Source of the DNA: Clostridiales bacterium UBA7103
Lineage (GTDB): Bacteria > Bacillota > Clostridia > Oscillospirales > Oscillospiraceae
Assembly (NCBI GenBank): GCA_002493305.1
Contig: DKYJ01000034.1
Location: 1-22,392 of the forward strand
Reading direction: 5' to 3'
DNA: 22,392 bases
Below, piece after piece: positions 12,700-21,190 of this stretch. A program made the position numbers and the translations under genes. Under the pieces are notes generated by a model. That model did no database searches and was not told where the DNA came from. It saw only the letters and a list, made by a program, of their open reading frames with translations. How positions within the stretch are numbered: position 1 is the first letter of the stretch; each line of letters begins with the position of its first letter.

Positions 12700-15024
12700 A
12701 TGCAGGCAACAATGTGTTCCCGCTGCGGTAAGAATGTGGCGGTAGTATTCATAACCAAGATAGAAAACGGCCAGACCAAAAATGAAGGTCTGTGCCTCAA
12801 GTGCGCCCGCGAGCTGCACATCAAGCCCGTGGACGATATGATAGAGAAAATGGGCATCTCCGATGAGGATCTTGAGAGCATATCCGGCGATATGCTCAGC
12901 GCCCTGAGCGGCGCGGAGGAGCTTATGGCCATAGACGACGGCGATGCGGACGAGGACGACGGCAAGACCGCCACCTTCCCTTTTCTCAACCGGCTTTTCG
13001 GTGGTAACCAGGCAGGCTCCGGCGACAAAAATCCTCCGCAGGACAGCCGTCCCCGCCCCGAGAAGGAGGGCGGAAAGCAGCCCAAGCGGAAATTCCTGGA
13101 TAATTACTGCATCGATCTGACCGCAAGAGCCAGAGAGGGCAAGCTCGATGCTATGATAGGCAGAGCGGAGGAGCTGGAGCGCGTTATCCAGATACTCAAC
13201 CGCCGCCAGAAGAATAACCCCTGCCTCATCGGTGAGCCGGGTGTCGGCAAGACGGCTATCGCCGAAGGGCTTGCTCAGCGCATCGCCATGGGCAATGTCC
13301 CCTATAAGCTCCAGAATAAGCAGGTGTTCCTGCTCGATTTGACCGCCCTCGTTGCGGGTACGCAGTTCCGCGGGCAGTTTGAAAGCCGCATGAAGGGGCT
13401 TATCGAGGAGATACGCAAGCAGGGCAATGTAATCCTCGTCATTGACGAGGTGCACAATATCGTGGGCGCGGGGGACGCCGAGGGCAGCATGAACGCGGCC
13501 AATATCCTAAAGCCCGCCCTGTCGCGGGGCGAGATACAGGTCATCGGCGCAACGACCTTTGCCGAGTACCGCAAGCACATCGAGAAGGATTCCGCCCTTG
13601 AGCGCCGCTTCCAGCCGGTGACGGTGAATGAGCCCTCTATCGAGGACAGCGTTGAGATAATAAAGGGCGTCGCCCATTACTATGAGCAGTACCATGGCGT
13701 GCGTATCCCTCAGGAGATGTGCCGCAGGGCTGTTTTGATGAGCGAGCGGTATATTACAGACCGCTTTCTGCCTGATAAGGCCATTGACCTTATCGACGAA
13801 GCCTGCTCCGACGTAAATCTCAAGGACGAGACGATAAACCGCCGTATGCTGGCGCAGCGTGACCTTGAGAACGTGCGCTTTGAGAGAGACGCGCTTATGA
13901 GCGCGGAGCCTCCCAAGGGGGATGACGCCAACGAGCAGCTTGACAAGCGCTATGAGCGCATCGCCCAGCTGCGCAGCAAGGAAATGCAGCTTGAGCAGGA
14001 GCTCAAGGAGCTGGACAACGCCGGCGCGCCGGAACTTACGGTGGATAACCTCGCCCGCATCATTGAGCTGTGGACGAAGATACCGGCCTCCACAATAAAG
14101 GAAGATGAGCTTCAGCGTCTCGCCGGGCTTGATAAGCGCCTTAAAGAGCATATCGTTGGTCAGGACAAAGCGGTTGACACTCTCTGCGCCGCCATCAAGC
14201 GCGACAGGGTGGGGCTTAAGGTCAAGCGCAAGCCCGTCAGCTTCATATTTGTCGGCGGCACAGGCGTCGGTAAGACGGAGCTTGTAAAGCGCCTCGCTGC
14301 AGATATGTTTGACAGCCCCGAATCGCTCATAAGGCTCGATATGTCGGAATTTATGGAGAAGTTCGCGGTGTCGCGCATCATCGGCTCGCCCCCGGGCTAT
14401 GTGGGCTATGACGAGGCGGGACAGCTCACCGAGAAGATCCGCCGCCGCCCCTATTCCGTGGTGCTTTTTGACGAGATCGAGAAGGCGCACCCCGATGTGA
14501 TGAACATTCTGCTCCAGATCCTTGACGACGGCAGGATAACCGACGCGCAGGGGCGCACCGTGAATTTTGAAAACACCATCATCATCATGACCACCAACGC
14601 CGGCAGCAATACCAAAACCGGCAGCGTGGGCTTCGGCGGCTCCTTAAGCGACATGAGCCGGGAACGCACCATGAAGGCCCTCAACGAGTTTTTGCGTCCG
14701 GAGTTTATAAACCGTGTGGATGAGGTCATCTGCTTTGAGCAGCTAACTGAGGATAACTTCCGCGCCATCGCGCAGCTGATGCTCGGGGAGCTTCGAGAGC
14801 TTATGCTCTCAAAGGGCATAGAGCTCAGCTGGGACGCCGCCCTCACGGATCACCTCACCAGGAAGGGCTATTCTGTCACCTACGGCGCGAGAAATCTGCG
14901 CAGGCTTATCCAGAAAGAAATCGAGGACGTTGTCGCCCAGAAGCTTATCGACAGCCGGGGCGAAAATGTACGCGCCGTGGAGTTGTCCGCCGCTGACGGG
15001 GCGGTCACGGTGCAATGCCGCTGA
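12700..15024 (+). CDS. clpE: ClpE-type AAA+ unfoldase with N-terminal zinc finger
   Basis: This 774-residue Hsp100 unfoldase hands substrates to ClpP. A CxxC...CxxC zinc finger (Cys6, Cys9, Cys32, Cys35) opens the protein, as in ClpE, and resembles the finger of McsA. An acidic linker (about 75-125) follows. AAA-1 has Walker A GEPGVGKT (178-185) and Walker B VILVIDEVHN. A coiled-coil middle segment (about 400-445) leads to AAA-2 with GGTGVGKT (519-526) and VVLFDEIEKAHPD (587-599). The Clp N-domain repeats of ClpC are absent, favouring ClpE. GGAGG lies five bases before the ATG. No CtsR operator (GGTCAAA direct repeat) is visible upstream, so stress control of the usual kind is not evident. 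clpP is not in the window. Confidence 0.9.
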   Translation: MQATMCSRCGKNVAVVFITKIENGQTKNEGLCLKCARELHIKPVDDMIEKMGISDEDLESISGDMLSALSGAEELMAIDDGDADEDDGKTATFPFLNRLFGGNQAGSGDKNPPQDSRPRPEKEGGKQPKRKFLDNYCIDLTARAREGKLDAMIGRAEELERVIQILNRRQKNNPCLIGEPGVGKTAIAEGLAQRIAMGNVPYKLQNKQVFLLDLTALVAGTQFRGQFESRMKGLIEEIRKQGNVILVIDEVHNIVGAGDAEGSMNAANILKPALSRGEIQVIGATTFAEYRKHIEKDSALERRFQPVTVNEPSIEDSVEIIKGVAHYYEQYHGVRIPQEMCRRAVLMSERYITDRFLPDKAIDLIDEACSDVNLKDETINRRMLAQRDLENVRFERDALMSAEPPKGDDANEQLDKRYERIAQLRSKEMQLEQELKELDNAGAPELTVDNLARIIELWTKIPASTIKEDELQRLAGLDKRLKEHIVGQDKAVDTLCAAIKRDRVGLKVKRKPVSFIFVGGTGVGKTELVKRLAADMFDSPESLIRLDMSEFMEKFAVSRIIGSPPGYVGYDEAGQLTEKIRRRPYSVVLFDEIEKAHPDVMNILLQILDDGRITDAQGRTVNFENTIIIMTTNAGSNTKTGSVGFGGSLSDMSRERTMKALNEFLRPEFINRVDEVICFEQLTEDNFRAIAQLMLGELRELMLSKGIELSWDAALTDHLTRKGYSVTYGARNLRRLIQKEIEDVVAQKLIDSRGENVRAVELSAADGAVTVQCR

Positions 15025-15039
15025 TTGGAGAGTAATGCC

Positions 15040-15558
15040 ATGAACGGACGTTTACAGATAATTCAGGGGGATATAACCCGCCAGAGCGTTGACGCCATTG
15101 TCAACGCCGCCAACTGCTCGCTGCTCGGCGGCGGCGGAGTGGACGGGGCCATTCACAGGGCCGCCGGCCCGGAGCTGCTGGCTGAATGCAGGACGCTGGG
15201 CGGCTGTCAGACAGGGAAGGCCAAAATAACCCGTGGCTACCGTCTGCCAGCAAAGCATGTTATCCACACGCCCGGCCCCGTATGGCACGGCGGAAGCCGA
15301 GGCGAGGCGGAGCTTCTGGGCTCCTGCTACCGCTCCTGCCTGGAGCTGGCCAGCGAAAACGGCTGCGCCACGGTGGATTTCCCGTCGATAAGCACGGGGG
15401 TGTACCACTTCCCGCTGGATAAAGCCTCCAAAATTGCCGTGAATACTATTCTTGATTATCTCAAAAACCACCCGGAGATAGAGCAGGTGCGCATGGTCTG
15501 CTTTGACGCGAATACCGCCGGGTATTATGAGGCTGCTCTTGCGGAGGCTTGCGAATGA
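15040..15558 (+). CDS. Macrodomain protein, probable O-acetyl-ADP-ribose deacetylase
   Basis: This 172-residue protein is almost entirely one MacroD-type macrodomain. Asn22 and Asn25 lie in VNAANCSLLGGGG, followed by VDGAIHRAAG (34-43), and the phosphate-binding loop STGVYHFP is present near 125. Such enzymes hydrolyse O-acetyl-ADP-ribose or remove ADP-ribose from acidic residues. A TTG at 15025 is in frame, but the ATG at 15040 has GGAG nine bases upstream and fits the family start, so I choose it. It follows clpE by 15 bases and overlaps the rhomboid gene by four bases (ATGA). No sirtuin or ADP-ribosyltransferase gene is nearby to explain a dedicated partner. Confidence 0.93.
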   Translation: MNGRLQIIQGDITRQSVDAIVNAANCSLLGGGGVDGAIHRAAGPELLAECRTLGGCQTGKAKITRGYRLPAKHVIHTPGPVWHGGSRGEAELLGSCYRSCLELASENGCATVDFPSISTGVYHFPLDKASKIAVNTILDYLKNHPEIEQVRMVCFDANTAGYYEAALAEACE

Positions 15559-16124
15559 GGCGGGGAATAAGGCTTCAATACAATTCCCCGGTGGTGCTGA
15601 GCTTCGCGCTTATATCCCTGGGTGCGCTTATTCTGGGTCAGATGACCGGGCACAAGACGGACGCGCTGCTTTTCAGCGTCTATCGCTCGTCGCTGGCAGA
15701 CCCCCTTACATATCCGCGCTTTGTGCTCCATGTGCTGGGGCACAGCAGCTATGCCCACTATATCGGCAACATGATGATGATTTTGGTGGTCGGCCCGCCG
15801 CTCGAGGAAAAATACGGCAGCCGCTGCCTGTTCTGGGCAATATTCCTCACGGCCTTTGTCTCCGGCATGGTGCAGTGGCTCTTCTTCCCGCATACGGCGC
15901 TGCTGGGGGCTTCGGGAATAGTGTTTATGATGATCGTCATGTCCTCCCTGTCCGGCATGAAGGACGGATATATCCCCATCACGCTGATCCTTGTGCTTAT
16001 CCTCTATGTGGGCGGCGAGATCGTGGACGGAGTGGTCTTAAGCGACAATATATCTCAGCTGACGCATATCATCGGCGGCATCTGCGGCGCGTTTCTGGGC
16101 ATCAGTATGCGCATGAGGAGGTAG
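15555..16124 (+). CDS. Rhomboid-family intramembrane protein, likely serine protease
   Basis: This 189-residue protein has about six hydrophobic segments. The rhomboid catalytic Ser lies in GASG (118-121, Ser120) and the partner His in LTHIIGG (His171). The HxxxN element of transmembrane helix 2 is present as HYIGN (68-72). It therefore has the full catalytic dyad and probably cleaves membrane proteins within the bilayer. The ATG at 15555 has GGAGG seven bases upstream; the TTG at 15549 is less likely. It overlaps the macrodomain gene by four bases and is followed two bases later by the DUF523 gene. The protein is short, with no extra cytoplasmic or TPR domain. The substrate is unknown. Confidence 0.85.
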   Translation: MRRGIRLQYNSPVVLSFALISLGALILGQMTGHKTDALLFSVYRSSLADPLTYPRFVLHVLGHSSYAHYIGNMMMILVVGPPLEEKYGSRCLFWAIFLTAFVSGMVQWLFFPHTALLGASGIVFMMIVMSSLSGMKDGYIPITLILVLILYVGGEIVDGVVLSDNISQLTHIIGGICGAFLGISMRMRR

Positions 16125-16126
16125 CT

Positions 16127-16564
16127 TTGGAAAGCCTTTTGATAAGCGCCTGCCTTCTGGGCGCGGACTGCAAATACAGCGGCGGGAACAATCGCCTGCC
16201 TGATGAGCTGCTCCGGCGGCTGAAAAGCAAATACCGCCTTGTCCCGGTCTGCCCGGAGACGGCGGGAGGCCTGCCAATACCCCGTCAGCCCAGCGAGAGG
16301 CTGGGGGAAAAGGTCGTGAGCAGGCTGGGAGCGGATGTGACCGCTCAGTTTCAAAAGGGAGCGGAGACTGCCCTTGAGCTGTCAAAGCGCTTTGACTGCA
16401 AAAAGGCTCTGCTCAAGGAGAACAGCCCCTCCTGCGGCAGCGGCCGGATATATGACGGCAGCTTCAGCCGCAAGCTCACCGAGGGGGACGGCGTGGCGGC
16501 GGCCATGCTCAAGGCCGAGGGGCTTGCCATATATGGCGAGAGCGTGGCGGAGACAATACTGTAA
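16127..16564 (+). CDS. DUF523/TudS-like protein
   Basis: This 145-residue protein of the DUF523 family includes TudS, a [4Fe-4S] enzyme that desulfurates thiolated uracil compounds. Three well-spaced cysteines, Cys9 in SACLLGADC, Cys42 in VCPETAGGL and Cys103 in SPSCGS, could hold the cluster; Cys15 and Cys91 are extra. The family motif PETAGGLPIPRQPSE (43-57) is present. The start is TTG at 16127, chosen because GAGGAGG sits just before it and the family start follows directly; an upstream frame to 15503 is a shadow of the rhomboid gene. It is the last gene of the clpE block and its stop codon lies inside the terminator hairpin. The DUF523 call is firm; TudS activity is inferred. Confidence 0.85.
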   Translation: MESLLISACLLGADCKYSGGNNRLPDELLRRLKSKYRLVPVCPETAGGLPIPRQPSERLGEKVVSRLGADVTAQFQKGAETALELSKRFDCKKALLKENSPSCGSGRIYDGSFSRKLTEGDGVAAAMLKAEGLAIYGESVAETIL

Positions 16565-16602
16565 AGTTGACAGGCAGGAAATATTCCCGCCTGTCAACTT
16601 TA
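16562..16602 (+). terminator. Strong terminator hairpin after the DUF523 gene
   Basis: TAAAGTTGACAGGC (16562-16575) pairs perfectly with GCCTGTCAACTTTA (16589-16602), with two more G-C pairs inside after one mismatch. The left arm starts at the stop codon. The sequence after it is only moderately T-rich. The right arm overlaps the -35 element of the next promoter, so termination and initiation are packed together. Confidence 0.75.
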
Positions 16603-16627
16603 CTTTTATATGCGCGCATGATATACT
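16599..16627 (+). promoter_or_regulatory. Promoter of the glycosidase-CotH operon
   Basis: TTTACT (16599-16604) and TATACT (16622-16627) are separated by 17 bases, and a TG one base before the -10 gives an extended element. Transcription would begin near 16634, about 60 bases before the first gene. No sporulation sigma consensus is obvious. Confidence 0.6.
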
Positions 16628-16692
16628 AAAAAACAGGCTGAAAATTTGACCTTGCCGACAGATGGCGAACGGAATAGGAGGACTGCGTTAAA

Positions 16693-17721
16693 ATGGGCGA
16701 CGGGCAGGTGAAAAAGCATGGGCGGGCGGGCAAATACTGCCTGCGTGCGCTGCTGATTTTGCTTGAAACTCTCGTACTCCTCGTGCTTGGAGTGCTGGGA
16801 GCCATATATATTTTCGTGAAGGGCCCGTCTGATACCGCGGCCCGGCTTTTTGTACACTCTACCAAGGAGACCAGCGCCATCGGCTTCCTGCCGGATATTT
16901 TTTGCAGCGAGGACGAGATAAAGGCGATAATGAGCGCTCAGGAGCAGACCGAGGCCGTGGCCACGGATCTGAGCCTTATAAACATCTCCGACGCTGTACC
17001 CGGAGCGGCGACGGACGAATACGGCTTCACTGACGACGACGGGGACGGGATAATCCTTCAGGAGGTCAGCGGCGAGGGCTACACCGGGTATATGATGATC
17101 GTGCTTGACCCCTCGCGGGTCATTCTGGCCACCGACCCCGCAAGCTACGGCGGAAAAGGCTACACGGTTGAGGAGTTTGCCAAAATGTATGACGCCGTGG
17201 CCGCGATAAACGGCGGCGCCTTCGAGGACGCCGGAGGTCAGGGCAACGGCAGTATGCCCGAGGGGCTGGTGGTGAATAACGGCGTTCATTACGGCTGGGG
17301 CGTGAAACAGGGCTTCGCCGGCATTGACGAGGATCATATCCTCCATGTGGGCTGCCGCAGCGGGCAGGACGCGAAGGACGAAAACATCATGTACGGTGCG
17401 AGCTACGGGCCCGTGCTGGTTCAAAACGGCGAGATGATGGCCGAGGCAACGCTGGAAAGTGGCGTAAACCCCAGAACCGCTATCGGCCAGCGGGCGGACG
17501 GGGCCTTCCTGCTGCTGGTCATTGACGGGCGGCAGGTCATAAGCCTTGGCGCCACGTATATGGACGAGGCGGAGATAATGCTTGATTTCGGCGCGGTGAA
17601 CGCCGTGAACATGGACGGCGGATCTTCAAGCATGATGTGGTATAACGACGGCTATGTGAACAACTGCGCCTCTGTTATAGGTATCCGCCCGATACCCACC
17701 GCTTTCGTGGTGCTCAAATGA
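16693..17721 (+). CDS. Membrane-anchored phosphodiester glycosidase (NAGPA domain)
   Basis: This 342-residue protein has an N-terminal membrane anchor (about 17-42) and an external NAGPA domain (about 95-342). The family is named after the human enzyme that removes GlcNAc from mannose-6-phosphate diesters. Bacterial members are thought to cleave sugar-phosphate diester bonds in surface polymers. The key motifs are NPRTAIG (259-265) and NMDGGSSS (306-313), with AAINGGAFED near 173. AGGAGGA stands ten bases before the ATG. It opens a five-gene operon and overlaps the next frame's earlier ATG. The second NAGPA protein (21191-22174) shares both motifs but little else, so they are not a recent duplication. 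Substrate unknown. Confidence 0.9.
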   Translation: MGDGQVKKHGRAGKYCLRALLILLETLVLLVLGVLGAIYIFVKGPSDTAARLFVHSTKETSAIGFLPDIFCSEDEIKAIMSAQEQTEAVATDLSLINISDAVPGAATDEYGFTDDDGDGIILQEVSGEGYTGYMMIVLDPSRVILATDPASYGGKGYTVEEFAKMYDAVAAINGGAFEDAGGQGNGSMPEGLVVNNGVHYGWGVKQGFAGIDEDHILHVGCRSGQDAKDENIMYGASYGPVLVQNGEMMAEATLESGVNPRTAIGQRADGAFLLLVIDGRQVISLGATYMDEAEIMLDFGAVNAVNMDGGSSSMMWYNDGYVNNCASVIGIRPIPTAFVVLK

Positions 17722-17735
17722 GCGGAGGACTGCCA

Positions 17736-18797
17736 ATGAAAGAGAAGAGGATAAAAGGCTTTACAAAGGCCGCGCTGATTTACGGCGCGGTGCTGGCGTG
17801 TATAATTCTGCTGGCATTGCTGGTGCTGGCGCTGTTCTTGCGCGACTATGAGCTTACCCGCCCCCAGACCGTGGCACAAAGTTATATAAACAAGCTTGAT
17901 GACGAGAGCATACACGCTCTGGCGGAGAGCACCGTCTCCACACTCAACTTTTCCATAATGCCGGAGGAGGACTGCTACGACTTTATAGCCGACGCGGTGC
18001 ATGGGGCGGACGTGGTGAAGCTGCGGGATAAGGACAGCGACGCGCTGGTGTACCTTGTGCGCTGCGGTGAGACCCAGGTAGGGAAGCTCACCATCGACAG
18101 CACCGGCAAAAGCCTTTTTGGCTTTGATAAATTGTTGGTGAGCTCTGCGGAGTTTGATTTCACGCCGCTCAGGGCCGAGGACAGAGTGAGCATACCTGCC
18201 GACTGGACGGCTGAATGTCCTGCAGAGCTGATAGCTGAGAACACGCAGACCCACTATGAGCTGCTTGAGGAGTTTTATAATGGGGAAGTGCCTATGCCCT
18301 GCCTCGTGACATACAGCACCGGCGGATATCTTGTCAAACCGGAGCTTAAGCTTATCAGCCCGGAAGGGGAGAGCTATGACGCCGTGACCGAGGAGCTGTT
18401 TGTTGACAACTGTCCCGAGTCGAAGCGGCAGGCTGTCAAGGATTCCTGCGAGGAGTTTCTGCGGGCCTATATTCTCTATGCCTCCAATCCAAACAGAAGC
18501 AGCTACGGCAACTACACTAACCTTTCAAAACTCATGGTTGAGGGCAGCACTCTGCAAAAGCGTATGCTTTATGCCGCGTCCGGGCTGAATTATACGGCCA
18601 GCATGGGCGATGAGCTGCAAAAAATTGATTTCAAGCACCTGATGGAGCTGGGCGATGGCTACTATCTCGCGGATTTTTCATATCAGGTCAACACCATGGG
18701 CTTAAAAGGCGAGGTGACTACGGAGAACAACATGAAGCTTGTCATGCTGGAAGCTCAGGACGGAGCTTTTCTGGCGGCTGCCAGCAGCAGCTATTAG
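17736..18797 (+). CDS. Membrane-anchored protein of unknown function
   Basis: I do not recognise this 353-residue protein. A basic N-terminus (MKEKRIKGFTK) leads to one hydrophobic segment (about 12-35), then an external domain rich in acidic residues. It has no lipobox. The segment around 40-115 (RPQTVAQSYINKL onward) looks like an NTF2- or cystatin-like fold, and two similar modules may be present (about 40-145 and 220-345, both with predicted helix followed by strands); this is an impression, not a match. An ATG at 17718 overlaps the previous stop, but the ATG at 17736 has GGAGG seven bases upstream. It lies between a phosphodiester glycosidase and the CotH lipoprotein and probably works with them outside the cell membrane. 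Confidence 0.8.
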   Translation: MKEKRIKGFTKAALIYGAVLACIILLALLVLALFLRDYELTRPQTVAQSYINKLDDESIHALAESTVSTLNFSIMPEEDCYDFIADAVHGADVVKLRDKDSDALVYLVRCGETQVGKLTIDSTGKSLFGFDKLLVSSAEFDFTPLRAEDRVSIPADWTAECPAELIAENTQTHYELLEEFYNGEVPMPCLVTYSTGGYLVKPELKLISPEGESYDAVTEELFVDNCPESKRQAVKDSCEEFLRAYILYASNPNRSSYGNYTNLSKLMVEGSTLQKRMLYAASGLNYTASMGDELQKIDFKHLMELGDGYYLADFSYQVNTMGLKGEVTTENNMKLVMLEAQDGAFLAAASSSY

Positions 18798-18805
18798 GAG
18801 GGCCT

Positions 18806-21151
18806 GTGAGAGAGCATAGATACAGAAAGCTTTTGCTTGCGGGTCTTTGCACAGCGGCGGCGCTGCTCACCGCCTGCGGTGGAGAGCCCGCGCCGCCAAT
18901 CGAGACGGAGACCCCATCGCCTGAACCGTCGGTAATAATAAGCGAGCTGATGAGCGCGAATAAAAGCACGCTTATGGACGCATCGGGCGCTTTCCCGGAT
19001 TGGATTGAGCTGCATAATATCTCTGCCGCTCCGGTGGAGCTGTCTGGATGGACAATATCCGACGGGGGAGACAGCGTCCCCCTGCATGAGCAGAGCCTTG
19101 AACCGGGTGAATATACCCTTCTGCTGTGTTCAAAGAGCGGGGCAGGGCAGAGCGTGCGGCTCGGGCTTTCCTCAAAAGGGGAAAAGCTTGAGCTTAAAGA
19201 CGGCGAGGGGAATGTCATGGACACCGTCAGCTTCGGCGCTGCGGAGGACGATTGCAGCTTTGTGCGCGGAGAGAACGGAGAGCTTGAAGCCTGCCGTTTC
19301 CCAACGCCCGGCTATGACAACACTGATGCGGGGTATGAGCTTGCCCAGAATGAGCGCGTGACGCCGGGGCTTGCCATAAACGAGGTGGTGGTTTTCAACC
19401 GCCTTTATCCCAATTATCTGGAGCAATATAACGACCTGATAGAGTTCAAAAACAACTCCGATGTGCCAATCGACCTGGGGGAATATTTTCTCTCCGATAA
19501 AATAGACGGGCAGAACAGATACCGCCTGCCGGATCGGAGCATAATACCCGGTGAAATTTACACTCTGGAATGTACGGACGAGGTTCCCTTCGGGCTTTCA
19601 AGCCTGCGGGAGCAGTGCTACCTTAGCCGGGAGGACGGGAGCATCGTGGACTATGTGTCTCTGCATGACATTCCCGCGGGCGGCAGCATGGGGCGGCAGC
19701 CGGCGCAAAACGGCTTTTTCTACTTTGAGCGGGCAAGCGTCGGAGAGAACAATTCCGGCGGCAGCAGAATGATATCCTCAATGCCCGTTTCCTCTCAAAA
19801 GGGAGGAGTTTTCGAGGGAGATGGGCCGGTCACGGTGGAGCTTTCCGGGAGCGGGCGCATATTCTATTCCCTCGATGGCGGTACACCGGACAGTGAGTCC
19901 CCTGAGTATACGGCGCCGCTGAGCTTTGACAAGACCACCGCGTTGAGGGCTGTATGCATCGAGCAGGGGAAGCTCCCCAGCCGGGAGCTGACACTCAGCT
20001 TCATCATCAACGAGGGGCACAGCCTGCCGGTGGCGAGCCTCGTCATCGACCCGGACTACTTCTCAAACCGGAGCACCGGCATATATTACAGACCGGGCGA
20101 GGATCTGGAACGGCCCGGGAATATCGAATTTTTTGACGGAGAGGACTCGTTTGAGATCGCCTGCGGCGTAAAGCTCCATGGGGCAACTTCACGGTTTGCG
20201 CAGGAAAAGAAGTCATACAAGCTCAACTTCCGCGACGCTTACGGCGGAGAGCTTAAATGCGATGTGTTCAAAAACGGGGTCACGGAGTTTTCTTCCATAC
20301 TGCTCCGCGCAGCCCAAGAGAGCTCCTTTTCCACAAATATGCGGGACATCACCATGCACGAGCTGGCGATGGACTGCGAGCCCGGACTTTCCACACAGGC
20401 GTACAGGTACGCCGTTTTATACATAAATGGCGAATATTGGGGCATATACGCCCTGCGCGAGGCTCATTCGCCGGAGCATTTCGCAAGGCACTACGGCTAT
20501 GACGAGGATAAGGTGCTAATGTGGAAGGGCGAATGGGACGAGAACAGCGAGGCGGCGGAGTTCTGCCGCTTTGTGATGAATAACGACATGAGCGATGCGG
20601 AAAATTACCGTTATGCTTCGGAGCATCTGGACATTGACAGCATCATCGCGTGGGGCGTTATCGAGGCTTACAGCGGCAATATAGATATAAATTCACCCAA
20701 TATGCGCTTTTATTACACTGAGGAAGACCAAAAGCTGCACTATGCGCTGGTGGATCTGGATCTGGGACTGTTCGTGCATGGCAGGTTCGAGCTTGCCACG
20801 GAAAACGGCTACGCCTTTAACAGGCTCATATCCGCGCTGCTGGATAATCAGGATTTCAGGCGGCTCCTGCTTGAAAAAACCTCAGAGTATCTGTCAGGAC
20901 CACTCGCTCAGGAGAACACCTTTGCCGTGATGGATAAGCTTGCTGATGAGCTGCGGCCTGAGCTTGAGCGGGACGGAGCGCTGTGGGGCTATACGCCCGA
21001 GCAGTGGGAGCGGGAGCTGGACGGCTACCTGTACCATGTCCTCGGCAATATGGGCAGAGGCGGCTACAACCTGTATTTTGCCGGGACGGTAAGAGATCGC
21101 ATGGGACTGTCCTCCCAGGAGTTTGAGCAATATTTCGGGAACTTGGGATGA
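18806..21151 (+). CDS. CotH-kinase lipoprotein with two lamin-tail domains
   Basis: This 781-residue lipoprotein has a signal peptide ending in the lipobox LLTAC (Cys24 region), then a Pro/Glu-rich tether. Two lamin-tail-like domains follow (about 42-165 and 188-320), then a chitobiase C-terminal-type beta domain (about 345-400, with FYSLDGGTPDSESPEY), then a CotH kinase-fold domain (about 405-760). CotH motifs include GVKLHGATSR with KKSYKL, YINGEYWGIYALRE and the metal-binding VDLDLG (Asp650, Asp652). CotH proteins phosphorylate Ser residues of spore coat proteins in Bacillus; forms with lamin-tail domains are common in gut clostridia, with undefined substrates. The start is GTG with AGGAGG just upstream. 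It lies eight bases after the unknown membrane protein gene. Confidence 0.92.
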   Translation: MREHRYRKLLLAGLCTAAALLTACGGEPAPPIETETPSPEPSVIISELMSANKSTLMDASGAFPDWIELHNISAAPVELSGWTISDGGDSVPLHEQSLEPGEYTLLLCSKSGAGQSVRLGLSSKGEKLELKDGEGNVMDTVSFGAAEDDCSFVRGENGELEACRFPTPGYDNTDAGYELAQNERVTPGLAINEVVVFNRLYPNYLEQYNDLIEFKNNSDVPIDLGEYFLSDKIDGQNRYRLPDRSIIPGEIYTLECTDEVPFGLSSLREQCYLSREDGSIVDYVSLHDIPAGGSMGRQPAQNGFFYFERASVGENNSGGSRMISSMPVSSQKGGVFEGDGPVTVELSGSGRIFYSLDGGTPDSESPEYTAPLSFDKTTALRAVCIEQGKLPSRELTLSFIINEGHSLPVASLVIDPDYFSNRSTGIYYRPGEDLERPGNIEFFDGEDSFEIACGVKLHGATSRFAQEKKSYKLNFRDAYGGELKCDVFKNGVTEFSSILLRAAQESSFSTNMRDITMHELAMDCEPGLSTQAYRYAVLYINGEYWGIYALREAHSPEHFARHYGYDEDKVLMWKGEWDENSEAAEFCRFVMNNDMSDAENYRYASEHLDIDSIIAWGVIEAYSGNIDINSPNMRFYYTEEDQKLHYALVDLDLGLFVHGRFELATENGYAFNRLISALLDNQDFRRLLLEKTSEYLSGPLAQENTFAVMDKLADELRPELERDGALWGYTPEQWERELDGYLYHVLGNMGRGGYNLYFAGTVRDRMGLSSQEFEQYFGNLG

Positions 21152-21190
21152 AAACCCGCTGTGTATACAATGCGGGGAAATATTTAGCAT

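Noticed and set aside
12643..14490. Two long minus-strand frames (12643-13455 and 13507-14490)
   Set aside because: Both are shadows of clpE, whose Walker motifs are intact on the plus strand.
16606..17424. Minus-strand open frame of 272 codons
   Set aside because: It is antisense to the first NAGPA gene and crosses its promoter.
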